Positions 47,850 through 56,079 of a stretch of 64,000 nt of DNA are shown one piece after another. How positions within the stretch are numbered: the first letter of the stretch is position 1; each line of letters begins with the position of its first letter. Source of the DNA: VXYL01 sp963666465 (GTDB taxonomy: Bacteria > Pseudomonadota > Gammaproteobacteria > Pseudomonadales > Azotimanducaceae). The notes under the pieces were generated by a model that saw only the letters and a list, made by a program, of their open reading frames with translations, was not told the DNA's origin and ran no database searches. The position numbers and the translations under genes are program-made. The stretch spans positions 2,666,001 through 2,730,000 of the forward strand of contig OY762824.1 in assembly GCA_963666465.1 (NCBI GenBank), given 5' to 3'.

Positions 47850-49049
47850 ATGGCAACCGGAATGTCCGAGCAGCGGCTGCGGCGCATCGCCAGCCACATC
47901 GACCACTATGTGGAAGAGGGGCGGTTTCCGGGTGCGGTGTGCCTCGTCTCCCGCGGCGGCGAAGAGGCGTTCTTCCATGCCACGGGCCGGCGCGACGTGG
48001 AGCGGGAGGTGGCCGTCACCCGCGACACCGTGTTCCGCCTCTATTCCATGACCAAGCCCATCACCAGCGTCGCCCTGATGATGCTCTACGAGGAAGGCCG
48101 CTTTCAGCTCGACGACCCGGTGAGCAAGTACATCGAGGCGTGGTCGGATCAGGAAGTCTTCGCCGACGGCGACGACGAGCGCTACCTGACCAGGAAGCCC
48201 GACGCCCCCATGACCATCAAGCACCTGCTCACGCACACCTCCGGCCTCACCTACGGCTTCATGAACGAGCACCCCGTGGATGCCATGTATGGCCGCGCCA
48301 GGGTCACCGGCAGCGACTCCGGCGGCACGCTGAACGACACCATCGAGAAGCTGGCCCGCATCCCGCTCAAGTTCAGCCCCGGCACCCAGTGGAACTACAG
48401 CGTCTCCACCGACGTCTGCGGCTATCTCGTCGAGCAGTTCTCCGGCCAGGCCCTCGACGAGTTCGTGGCGGAGCGCATCACCGGGCCGCTGGCGATGACG
48501 GATTCTGGCTTCCAAGTGCGCGAAGGCGCCGGGGACCGCTTCGCTGCCTGCTATCAATACGTGGCCCCGGCCAGCTACCGGCTGCAGGACGATCCGGAGT
48601 CGTCCCGCTACCACGAGCGCCCCACCTTCTTCTCCGGCGGCGGCGGCATGGTTGGCACCATCGACGACTACCACCGCTTCGCCAGGATGCTGCTCGGCAA
48701 GGGGCAGCTGGAGGGAACCCGCCTGCTCGGTCGCAAGACCCTGGAATACATGGCCAGCAACCACCTGCCCGGCAACTGCGACCTCGCGGCGATGGGGCAG
48801 CCCGTGTTCAGCGAGACGCCGTACGAGGGCATCGGCTTCGGCCTCGGCTTCTCGGTGGTGGTGGACCCGGCGGCGGCGAACGTGCTCGACTCGCCGGGGG
48901 AATTCGCCTGGGGCGGCGCGGCGAGCACGTACTTCTGGGTGGACCCGGTGGAGCAGCTGATCGTGGTGTTCATGACGCAGCTCCTGCCGTCGTCCACCTA
49001 TCCCATCCGCCGCGAACTCAAGACGCTGGCGTATCAAGCCTTGGTGTGA
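47850..49049 (+). CDS. Serine hydrolase of the beta-lactamase/esterase EstB family
   Basis: A 399-residue penicillin-binding-protein-like hydrolase. The nucleophile motif is SMTK (Ser66, Lys69). HLLTHTSGLTYG follows, then the tyrosine motif NYSVS (Tyr183) where class C lactamases have YxN, and a C-terminal FFSGGGGMVGTIDDYHRFAR. Members are mostly esterases or amidases, not resistance enzymes. ATG 47850 has GAGGGGGA a few bases upstream. No signal peptide is evident, so it is probably cytoplasmic. It diverges from the PEP-mutase-like gene. Confidence 0.9.
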   Translation: MATGMSEQRLRRIASHIDHYVEEGRFPGAVCLVSRGGEEAFFHATGRRDVEREVAVTRDTVFRLYSMTKPITSVALMMLYEEGRFQLDDPVSKYIEAWSDQEVFADGDDERYLTRKPDAPMTIKHLLTHTSGLTYGFMNEHPVDAMYGRARVTGSDSGGTLNDTIEKLARIPLKFSPGTQWNYSVSTDVCGYLVEQFSGQALDEFVAERITGPLAMTDSGFQVREGAGDRFAACYQYVAPASYRLQDDPESSRYHERPTFFSGGGGMVGTIDDYHRFARMLLGKGQLEGTRLLGRKTLEYMASNHLPGNCDLAAMGQPVFSETPYEGIGFGLGFSVVVDPAAANVLDSPGEFAWGGAASTYFWVDPVEQLIVVFMTQLLPSSTYPIRRELKTLAYQALV

Positions 49050-49448
49050 TGGCAGGGGCCCTCGCAGACTGGGCGCATCCATGACCAGGACGGAAGCGAT
49101 CCGCGCAGCGGAGTGTCGCCTCGAACATCTCGTGTACGGAGAGGTGTCGGTCCGGGAAGTCCATGAACATTTCGTCGTCATGGCTCAAGGAACGTTTTCA
49201 GGTCGAACGCGCCCGGCTCGCAACTCGCAGAGCCGACGGGGCGTTCCTTGTCCTCCAGACCGGTTTTGCGCCCCGTCATACCGGAATCCCTCATCCGTGC
49301 GACGCCTACGCCCGCCCCGCGGCACGCTACAGCGCCCGCCGGGTAGTGACGGGGCACGGCGCGCCGGCCACCGAACGCTCGCAGGTCGGGCTTGCCCCTG
49401 CCCGCGAATCGCTGCGCCACCGGCTTCCTCAAGCGCGTGGACCTCGGC
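49050..49448. other. Region after the serine hydrolase
   Basis: A plus-strand frame from ATG 49081 reads MTRTEAIRAAECRLEHLVYG and VREVHEHFVVMAQ, then loses protein-like character. It could be a short relic. No other gene is supported. Confidence 0.3.
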
Positions 49449-49452
49449 CTAG

Positions 49453-49562
49453 CGCCACAAGAACCGTTGCCTTTCGGCAACGCTTCCTGCCCCAGCCCAG
49501 GCCGTCCTGTCACCCTGTCGGCATTCGGCCAGCTTGCGCCGTCCGAAGTCCGACAGGCTGCC
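49453..49562 (-). repeat. Repeat A, copy 5
   Basis: Minus-strand copy. CTAG (49449-49452) is kept at the left. At the right the expected CTAG reads CCAG, where an IS1380-like end begins. Hairpins match the other copies. Confidence 0.88.
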
Positions 49563-49563
49563 A

Positions 49564-49780
49564 GCCCAGATTGTTCATGAATGCCCTACTGCAGACGACG
49601 ATACACTCGCTGTGGCCGGGCAAGTACTCGCGTGTCCTGCGGACACGTTCGCTCCGGCCCCCTCGACATGGTGCGCAGCCATGCCTTCGGGTTCCTCCAC
49701 TCCGTGCCTCCTGGCACGCGTGCGCCCAGCCACAGCGGCGTCTCGTCGCCCTCGCTACGCGCATTCATGAATAATCCGGG
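49564..49780. mobile_element. Non-autonomous IS1380-like miniature element
   Basis: About 217 bp with inverted ends: CCCAGATTGTTCATGAATGC at the left and, read from the right, CCCGGATTATTCATGAATGC, close to the ends of the full IS1380 at 51681-53380. The right end is followed by CTAG (49781-49784). The interior has no transposase. It lies between repeat A copy 5 and the DUF21 gene, whose stop codon is formed by that CTAG. Confidence 0.7.
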
Positions 49781-50758
49781 CTAGATTCCCCGCAGCAGAT
49801 TCCGCAGGATGCTCTCCCCGGTCAGGATCGCCGGACGCTCGCCCCATACCACAACCACATCCGCGCCCGGTACCTCGGTGTTCCGGACCATCGCGCGGAT
49901 TGCATAGGCCACCGAGTGCCTCCCGTTCGACAGCACGGCCGGACGGTGGCAGTGCGCGTAGGGATCGAAGTCGTCGTTGTAGAGCGCTCCGCGGACGAAA
50001 CTGTCGACGTCGATCGCGAGCCGCGGGATGCCATCGGGATCCGTCGCGATCGCCCACCTGCCGGCTACGGCGCCGAGGCGGCGCAGGAACAAGTCCTCGG
50101 CGCCTCCGATCGGCGGAAACTGCGGCAGGTCGAGTTCCACCGGCAGTGGGAGCACGCTCGCCCCGTCGAGTGGTTCCGCGATCTCCTCGACGCGACGGTC
50201 GTCGAGATCCAGGAAGTTGACGGCACCGCGCCCTTCCACCCGGCTCACGTCCGTGCCGGCTTCGCGCATGTGCCTCAGCAGCAGCTCGCGCACCGCACTC
50301 TCGCGGAAGTAGCTCGGCGCTTCCTTGCCGAGCCACCAGTCCAGCATCCGGGCGCACGGCTGCGCTACCGGGTACAGCAGGAACCGGTATGCCCGCAGGA
50401 CCGGAGCCAGCAAGGACGCCATGCGCAACGAGTTCCGCGAGAAATACGCCTGCGGAATGATCTCCCCGAAGAACGTGATGAGGAACGTGGACACGACGAA
50501 GGCCAGCGCCCCTGCCATGACCGAGTCGGTGAGCAGAGTGAGCAGCACATTGATCCCGACGTTGCCCCAGAGGATCGTCGTCAGCAGCCGGTTGGAGTCG
50601 CGACGCATCGCGAGCACGCGGCGCGCCCGTGCGTCAGTCTCGGCCTCGATCTCGAGGTCGAGGCGGCCAAGACTGAAGAACGCAAGGTTCAGCCCCGAGA
50701 ACATCGCCGACTGGCTGAGGCAGAAGGCGATGCCGAGCCACGTCCATGCCTCATCCAT
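49781..50758 (-). CDS. CNNM/DUF21 transmembrane protein (CorC/hemolysin-like)
   Basis: A 325-residue membrane protein. The N-terminal DUF21 domain has three or four membrane segments (GIAFCLSQSAMFSGLNLAFF, ILWGNVGINVLLTLLTDSVM, ALAFVVSTFLITFFGEIIPQ). A cytoplasmic part follows with HMREAGTDVSRVEGRGAVNF and FLDLDDRRVEEI, a degenerate CBS-pair region. Relatives transport or sense magnesium and other cations. The C-terminus ends LLRGI at a TAG contributed by the CTAG next to an IS1380-like end, so some C-terminal residues may have been lost. Confidence 0.8.
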   Translation of the reverse strand: MDEAWTWLGIAFCLSQSAMFSGLNLAFFSLGRLDLEIEAETDARARRVLAMRRDSNRLLTTILWGNVGINVLLTLLTDSVMAGALAFVVSTFLITFFGEIIPQAYFSRNSLRMASLLAPVLRAYRFLLYPVAQPCARMLDWWLGKEAPSYFRESAVRELLLRHMREAGTDVSRVEGRGAVNFLDLDDRRVEEIAEPLDGASVLPLPVELDLPQFPPIGGAEDLFLRRLGAVAGRWAIATDPDGIPRLAIDVDSFVRGALYNDDFDPYAHCHRPAVLSNGRHSVAYAIRAMVRNTEVPGADVVVVWGERPAILTGESILRNLLRGI

Positions 50759-50980
50759 CCGCGCTGCCCCCTCCGCTCAGATCCGTGTCCCGCGCCTGGC
50801 GAGCGCCAGGCGGCGGGGTGTAGTCGGGCGCATTCACTCCGTCATGCGCTCCTGCCCGCGAACCGCATCCGGAGGGCTCCTCATTCAGCCGTCCGTCCGA
50901 TCGAGCCGTGCGGCGAGCACGTCGAAGGCGTCGTCGTGCAGCACGGCGTTCGACGTCGAGCCCATGAAAAACTCCAGGTA

Positions 50981-51359
50981 GTGTCTCACTTTGAATTTGC
51001 CTGGCAGCCTGTCGGACTTCGGACGGCGCAAGCTGGCCGAATGCCGACAGGGTGACAGGACGGCCTGGGCTGGGGCAGGAAGCGTTGCCGAAAGGCAACG
51101 GTTCTTGTGGCGCTGACGTGGCGCATGGCCGTTCGCAACCGGCGACTGCGTCGATTTGCCTGCCGGGACCACTCTCTATAGGCAGGGAGGGAGGGCGTCC
51201 CGCCCTCCCATGCGCGCCGTCAGGCGCGTCCTCCCTGCACATGCCGCGATGTGCCCTGCGCGCCCTTGCGGGCGCGGCGCGCCTTGCGGCGCGATGGAGG
51301 GCGGGACGCCCTCCCCCCGGAGGACGGCGCCAGACACTGCACAAGCCAAAGTGAGACGC
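50981..51359 (+). mobile_element. Miniature element M, complete copy
   Basis: A 379-bp element flanked by TA at 50979-50980 and 51360-51361. The left end GTGTCTCACTTTG and right end CAAAGTGAGACGC are inverted repeats with one mismatch. No protein is encoded. The TA target and length suggest a miniature element moved by a Tc1/mariner- or IS630-like transposase, but its ends differ from the IS630 copies in this window. Repeat A copy 6 sits inside. Confidence 0.8.
51003..51112 (+). repeat. Repeat A, copy 6, inside element M
   Basis: Flanked by CT at 51001-51002 and 51113-51114, at the same site in element M as copy 1. Both therefore descend from one insertion into an ancestral M element that was later copied. 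Confidence 0.9.
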
Positions 51360-51449
51360 TACCCCGCGCGCGAGCGACGCACCGTATTCGATCACACGGC
51401 CACCACCCTCTCGCAAGTCGGCAGCCGCCAGTATTGCGTAGGCGGACAT

Positions 51450-51676
51450 GCGCCCTCGACATGATCCGACGCCGCTACCTTACACTAGCGCCAGCTCGGT
51501 TCTGCCCCATCGCCGGCAGGCTGCAAGGAACTGGTTTTCGCGGCGCCGCTGCACCCCAGGCGGACCTGAACACCGCACACCGGCGCGGACCGCCGCAGCA
51601 ATGCCTTCGACCGCGGCCGCTACGGCTACCGAACTCAATCCTTCGGGTGGATCTTTGAGCGTATCGTACCGACCGC
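51450..51676. other. Intergenic stretch before IS1380
   Basis: No supported gene. It ends with CTAG (51677-51680), the IS1380 target. Confidence 0.4.
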
Positions 51677-51793
51677 CTAGCCTGGATTATTCATGATTGT
51701 TCATGATTGTTCATGATCTGATGGGACAAAAGCCCTTGGCTCTGCGAAAATGGCGTTGCCAGACAACCGGTTGACGCAGGGAAGGGCTTTTGC

Positions 51794-53167
51794 ATGGGTG
51801 ACCATGCCACCAAACAGCGTGTGTTGTTCGAGGGCCTGTCGAAGAAGGGGGTGACGGTCCAGTTCGACCAGGACCATTCCAGTTCGGACGGGGGCGCGAT
51901 TCTGCTCGAGGCCTGCGACGGGCGGCTTCGGTTGAGCGAGACGCTGGCGGGGTGCCTGTCGGACGACCGCGACCCGTCGAAGGTCGCCCATTCCCTTCGG
52001 GAGCTGTTTCGGCAGCGCCTGTTCGGCATCGCCTGCGGCTGCGCCGACGGCAACGACGCCGCCCGGCTGGCGCGCGATCCGGCGATGAAGCTGCCGACGG
52101 GACGGGATCCGGTCGCCGGCGAGTCGCTGGCGTCGCAGCCGACGCTGTCGCGGTTCGAGAACGCGGTGCGGCGGGGGGACCTGATGCGCCTTTCCGAGGC
52201 GTTGGCGGAGACGGTGACTGCCCGCCACAGACGGCGCAGGAGGCGGGTTCGGCGGATCACGGTCGATCTGGACCCGACGGTCGATCCGACCCATGGCGGC
52301 CAGCAGCTGACGTTCTTCGACGGCTTCCACGACACGTCCTGCCATCTGCCGCTGGGCGGTTTCCTGACCTTCGACGACGAGGTGGAGCAGTGCCTGTTCT
52401 GCTGCGTCCTGCGCTCCGGCAAGGCGGCCGCCAGGCACGGCTGCATCGGTGTGTTGAAGCGCCTGCTGCCCCGGTTGCGGCGGGCGTTTCCCAAGGCGCG
52501 GCTGCGGATCCGCCTGGACGGGGGGCATTCCGGCGCGGAGCTGTTCGCGTTTTTCGAGGCGGAGCGACTGGAGTGCGTGGTGGGCATGGCGAAGAACCCG
52601 GCGCTGGGTCGCCTTGCCGAACCGCCGATGGAGAAGGTGCGATCCGACTTCGAGGCCGGGCACGCATCGGCCCGCCGCCATGGCGAGTTCGCCTGCCGGG
52701 CCAGGAGCTGGCCCCGTGAGCGCCGGATCGTCGTCAAGGCCGAGGTGACCTCCCATTTCGGCCGGCCATCGAAGGACAACCCGCGCTTCGTGGTCACCAA
52801 CCTCAAGACGACCCCGCAGCATGTCTACGAAACGGTGCACTGCGCCCGGGGCGATGCCGGGAACCGGTTGAAGGAACTCGAGCAGGGCCTGGAGATCGAC
52901 CGCACCAGCTGCACGCGTTTCCTGGCCAGCCAGTTCCGCGTCCTGATGACGGCGGCCGCCTGCGTGCCGATGCAGGAACTTCGCCTGAAGGCTCGGCGGA
53001 CGGGCTGTGCGCGCGCCCAGGTCGGCACCTTGCGGCTGCGCCTGCCGAAGCTCGGCGCCTGGATCGAGACGTCGGTTCGGCGCATCGTCGTCCACCTGCC
53101 GCTGGGCGCCCCGTTCGCCGACGACTGGCGCCGCATCGCGCGCTCGGTCGGCGCGGTCGCGACCTGA
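51794..53167 (+). CDS. IS1380-family transposase
   Basis: A 457-residue DDE transposase of the IS1380/IS4 group. Recognised features: N-terminal VQFDQDHSSSDGGAILLEA, first Asp in RITVDLDPTVDPTHGGQQ, QLTFFDGFHDTSCHLPLGGF, second Asp in RIRLDGGHSGAELFAFFE, NPRFVVTNLKTTPQHVYETV (Tyr-(2)-Arg-like region) and LEIDRTSCTRFLASQFRVLM. The frame is open throughout and the length is normal, so the element may be active. ATG 51794 lies about 110 bases inside the left end. Confidence 0.92.
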   Translation: MGDHATKQRVLFEGLSKKGVTVQFDQDHSSSDGGAILLEACDGRLRLSETLAGCLSDDRDPSKVAHSLRELFRQRLFGIACGCADGNDAARLARDPAMKLPTGRDPVAGESLASQPTLSRFENAVRRGDLMRLSEALAETVTARHRRRRRRVRRITVDLDPTVDPTHGGQQLTFFDGFHDTSCHLPLGGFLTFDDEVEQCLFCCVLRSGKAAARHGCIGVLKRLLPRLRRAFPKARLRIRLDGGHSGAELFAFFEAERLECVVGMAKNPALGRLAEPPMEKVRSDFEAGHASARRHGEFACRARSWPRERRIVVKAEVTSHFGRPSKDNPRFVVTNLKTTPQHVYETVHCARGDAGNRLKELEQGLEIDRTSCTRFLASQFRVLMTAAACVPMQELRLKARRTGCARAQVGTLRLRLPKLGAWIETSVRRIVVHLPLGAPFADDWRRIARSVGAVAT

Positions 53168-53380
53168 CCCGACCCGACCGCTTCGCCGGTTCGCCCACGG
53201 ATCCGCCGATCCGCGGCGGCGCTCGCCCCGAATCCGGCCATGCCGGCGAGGAACGCCGAAAATGCCGATCGGCCAGCAGGAAAACACCCCGATTGGCTCC
53301 CAGGCACCGCACTTCCGACGAATGTCCCTCCCTGCGACCGCGTTTGAACCTCCACTGCCAACCTTCGTGAATAGTCCGGG
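53168..53380. other. Non-coding right part of IS1380
   Basis: Runs from the transposase stop to the right terminal repeat. No gene. Confidence 0.6.
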
Positions 53381-53382
53381 CT

Positions 53383-53492
53383 AGCAGCCTGTCGAACTTC
53401 GGACGGCGTAAGCTGGCCGAATGCCGACAGGGTGACAGGACGGCCTGGGCTGGGGCAGGAAGCGTTGCCGAAAGGCAACGGTTCTTGTGGCG
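53383..53492 (+). repeat. Repeat A, copy 7
   Basis: Flanked by CT at 53381-53382 and 53493-53494, with CTAG on both sides. It directly adjoins the IS1380 right end. It has one change in the first arm (CCTGTCGAACTTCGG). Confidence 0.92.
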
Positions 53493-53494
53493 CT

Positions 53495-53843
53495 AGACAA
53501 AGCGTGTGCCATCTGCACGAATCCACTCCACGACGGGTGCCCATGTGGGCTGCGCGACAAGGGCGAAGGTCGGCGTACGCTGTCAAAAAAACGTGACGAC
53601 AGCCGTTTCGGCAAATCTCCTTTACAGGACGCAACTCATTCGCCCTGCCGAGCAACTGATCCCTCCGGGAGCTGAAGATGGCCAGCCAAAAGGACACCCA
53701 CCACCCGGATACGCCTGCCTCCGCGGAACAGGAACGCCGGTGCCGACAACGAGACGCGCCCGATGTGACACGGATGATGCGTCGCGTTGCGCGCCGCGTG
53801 CGATATCGTTGCTGGCCTGTGGCAGCGGGCGCGCTCACTGTCC
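53495..53843. other. Leader region of the channel-RimK operon
   Basis: Contains an A-run (AAAAAAA at 53585-53591) and an open frame from ATG 53678 (MASQKDTHHPDTPASAEQER) that ends up in the wrong frame for the following gene. That piece may be a frameshifted N-terminus of the membrane protein or non-coding. A promoter is likely here but cannot be placed. Confidence 0.35.
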
Positions 53844-54101
53844 ATGCACGGCGCAGGCGCAACGCGGCCGCTCCAGGCCGCATTGCGCGCCACGGGCCTC
53901 GCGGTTGCCGCGTTCGCACCGCTATGGCCGCTCTTCGGCGCCGGCGTCGACGGCTGGTTGGACTGGCTCCTGACCACGCTGGCCAGTCTCGGCATCGGCA
54001 TCGCCCTGTTCGGCGCCGGCGAGACGATCCGCATGATCGCCGACATCCACGCCACCCTTGTTGGCGACAGCCCCGCTGGCGTGCAGGAGAACGACGCATG
54101 A
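53844..54101 (+). CDS. Small inner-membrane protein
   Basis: An 85-residue protein from ATG 53844 (upstream TTG 53787 possible) with two hydrophobic segments, ATGLAVAAFAPLWPLFGAGV and WLLTTLASLGIGIALFGAGE, and a short cytoplasmic tail. No family is recognised. Its TGA overlaps the next start (ATGA), so it belongs to the operon that includes the channel, RimB, RimK and aspartoacylase genes. Confidence 0.55.
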   Translation: MHGAGATRPLQAALRATGLAVAAFAPLWPLFGAGVDGWLDWLLTTLASLGIGIALFGAGETIRMIADIHATLVGDSPAGVQENDA

Positions 54102-54683
54102 CCGAACCCGGACACGAAGCGGCGGTCCAGGAGGCCTACCGCGAACTGCTGCCGGCCGAGGACGCGCGGCCCGCCGCCGACCGGGGCGCGCCGGGTGGTG
54201 GACCGCGCACGCGCGCAACTCGCTGTCCGCGACCTGCTCGCGGGCCTTCCCGGGCTCATCATCCTCGCCGGCGGCAGCGACCTGCTGGCGCTCCGCCTGC
54301 TGCGGATCTTCCGCGTGTTCGCGCTTAAGCTGGGCCTCTACGGCACCGTGGCCGCGCGCCTCGGCCGCGCGCTGCGGACCGTCCGCGAGGAGTTCGCGCT
54401 GCTCGGGGCCACGGCGGGCACTGTCCTGTGCCTGTCGGCGTTCGGCATCCGCCATTTCGAACACGACGCGCAGCCCGAGCACTTCGCCACGTTCGGCGAC
54501 GGCCTCTGGTGGGCCGTCGTCTCCCTGACCACCGTCGGCTACGGCAACGTGTACCCCGAGACCGCCGGCGGGAAGGCGTTCACCTCGGTCGTCTTGCTCC
54601 TTTCGCTCGGCATCGTCGCCGCTCCCGCGGGACTCATAGCGGCCGCGCTCTCCGCACAACGTTCGGAAGGCCAGACGCCATGA
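54098..54683 (+). pseudogene. Voltage-gated-type K+ channel, frameshifted and missing S1-S2
   Basis: Starts MTEPGHEAAVQEAYRELLPA but loses frame near 54190. The rest is read from MVDRARAQLAVRDLLAGLPG with an S4-like helix (LLALRLLRIFRVFALKLGLY), S5, the pore with selectivity filter TTVGYGN and S6 (VVLLLSLGIVAAPAGLIAAA). Compared with six-segment channels, S1 and S2 are absent, so a deletion accompanied the frameshift. Internal translation from GTG/ATG around 54195 could still yield a pore-only channel. Stop and next start overlap (ATGA). Confidence 0.7.
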
Positions 54684-55177
54684 CCACGTCGGCTTCCACC
54701 CCCAGGAACACGCGCTCGCGGGACATGCTCGGGTGGCGCGAGTGGGCCAGACTGCCGGGCATCGGCGTGGCGGCCATCCGCGCCAAGGTCGACACCGGCG
54801 CCCGGTCGTCCGCCCTGAACGCCCGGGACATCGAACCGTTCGACCACGACGACGGTCGCCGGTGGGTCCGTTTCACACTTCGCCTCGACCAGGACCAGCC
54901 CGGCGACGTCGTCTGCGCCGCTCCCGTCACGGACCGGCGCGTCGTCAAGGACTCAGGCGGTCACGCCGAGGAGCGCTTCGTCATCGAGACCGACGTCGGC
55001 ATCGGCGCGCACGCACCGACCTGGCCCGTCGAGATCACCCTCACGAACCGCGGCGGCATGGGCTTCGCCATGCTGCTCGGCCGCACCGCCATCCGGCGCC
55101 GTTTCGTCGTCGACGCCGCCCGGTCCTTCGTCGCCGGCATCCCGCTGGCGGGACAACCCATGGAGAAAGCCACGTGA
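54680..55177 (+). CDS. RimB-type retropepsin-like protease (ATP-dependent zinc protease family)
   Basis: A 165-residue aspartic-protease-like protein of the family (PF05618-type) found beside RimK. The catalytic loop is VDTGARSSALNARDIEPF (Asp38-Thr-Gly-Ala). The second conserved part is LTNRGGMGFAMLLGRTAI, typical of a single-lobe retropepsin that dimerises. In studied systems RimB trims or removes glutamate tails added by RimK. It overlaps both neighbours by four bases. Confidence 0.88.
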   Translation: MTTSASTPRNTRSRDMLGWREWARLPGIGVAAIRAKVDTGARSSALNARDIEPFDHDDGRRWVRFTLRLDQDQPGDVVCAAPVTDRRVVKDSGGHAEERFVIETDVGIGAHAPTWPVEITLTNRGGMGFAMLLGRTAIRRRFVVDAARSFVAGIPLAGQPMEKAT

Positions 55178-56079
55178 AGATCGCCATCCTTTCCCGCGGA
55201 TCCAAGCTCTACTCCACCCGCCGTCTGGTCGAGGCAGGACGCGAACGCGGCCATGAAGTCCGGGTCATCGACACGCTGCGATGCTACATGAACATGGCCA
55301 CCGCGAAGCCCTCGATCAACTACCGGGGCGAGCCGCTCGAAGGCTTCGACGCCGTCATCCCGCGCATCGGCGCCTCCATCACCTTCTACGGCACGGCGGT
55401 GGTGCGGCAGTTCGAGATGATGGGCGTCTACGCCGTCAACGAATCCGTCGCCATCGCCCGTTCGCGCGACAAGCTGCGCTCCATGCAGCTGCTCGCGCGC
55501 CGCGACATCGGCCTGCCGGTAACCGGCTTCGCGCACACCGCGGACGACATACCCGACCTCATCAACATGGTGGGCGGCGCGCCGCTCGTGGTGAAGCTCC
55601 TCGAAGGAACGCAGGGCGTGGGCGTGGTGCTCTGCGAGACCCGCAAGGCGGCGGAGAGCGTGATCGAGGCGTTCTTCGGCATCGACGTCAACATCATGGT
55701 GCAGGAGTACATCGCCGAGGCGGGCGGGGCGGACGTGCGCTGCTTCGTGATCGGCGACCGGGTCGTCGCGGCCATGCGCCGCCAGGCCCAGCCCGGCGAG
55801 TTCCGATCCAACCTCCACCGGGGCGGCTCCGCGGAGAAGGCGCGCATCTCCCCGGCGGAACGCCGCACCGCGGTCGGCGCGGCGCGCGCCATGGGCCTCA
55901 ATGTGGCCGGCGTCGACCTGATCCGGTCGAACCACGGGCCGCTGGTCCTCGAAGTGAACAGTTCGCCCGGTCTGGAAGGCATCGAACAGTCGACGGACGT
56001 CGACGTCGGGGGGCTCGTCATCAAGTTCATCGAACGACATGCCCGACCCGGGAGGACGCGTACCCGTGGCGCCGGATAA
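55174..56079 (+). CDS. rimK: RimK-type alpha-L-glutamate ligase
   Basis: ATP-grasp ligase that adds glutamate residues to the C-terminus of a protein (ribosomal protein S6 in E. coli) or makes poly-glutamate. 301 residues from GTG 55174 (MKIAILSRGSKLYSTRRLVE). Visible: INYRGEPLEGFDAVIPRIGA, RDKLRSMQLLARRDIGLPVT, VKLLEGTQGVGVVLCE, MVQEYIAEAGGADVRCFVIG, and the metal/ATP site GVDLIRSNHGPLVLEVNSSP with Glu and Asn. Length equals the family. It overlaps rimB (GTGA) and the aspartoacylase start. Confidence 0.93.
   Translation: MKIAILSRGSKLYSTRRLVEAGRERGHEVRVIDTLRCYMNMATAKPSINYRGEPLEGFDAVIPRIGASITFYGTAVVRQFEMMGVYAVNESVAIARSRDKLRSMQLLARRDIGLPVTGFAHTADDIPDLINMVGGAPLVVKLLEGTQGVGVVLCETRKAAESVIEAFFGIDVNIMVQEYIAEAGGADVRCFVIGDRVVAAMRRQAQPGEFRSNLHRGGSAEKARISPAERRTAVGAARAMGLNVAGVDLIRSNHGPLVLEVNSSPGLEGIEQSTDVDVGGLVIKFIERHARPGRTRTRGAG

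Larger units (their letters stand above)
50882..51449 (-). pseudogene. Universal-stress-protein-like gene split by element M
   Basis: Upstream of element M, MSAYAILAAADLREGGGRVI and EYGASLARG (51449 to about 51362) look like the first strand and helix of a UspA fold. Downstream, FFMGSTSNAVLHDDAFDVLA (about 50970 to 50882) looks like the last nucleotide-binding helix and strand. The 80 or so middle residues are missing, so insertion was accompanied by deletion. Two short matches make this tentative. Confidence 0.4.
51681..53380 (+). mobile_element. IS1380-family element
   Basis: A 1.7-kb element with target duplication CTAG at 51677-51680 and 53381-53384. Inverted ends: CCTGGATTATTCATGA at the left and, from the right, CCCGGACTATTCACGA. 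The left end continues as two and a half direct repeats of TTCATGATTG (51690-51716), possible transposase-binding sites. The right CTAG is also the first CTAG of repeat A copy 7. Confidence 0.9.

Noticed and set aside
49081..49452. Short plus-strand gene after the serine hydrolase
   Set aside because: Only the first 35 or so codons look protein-like, no ribosome-binding site is clear and the frame runs into repeat A.
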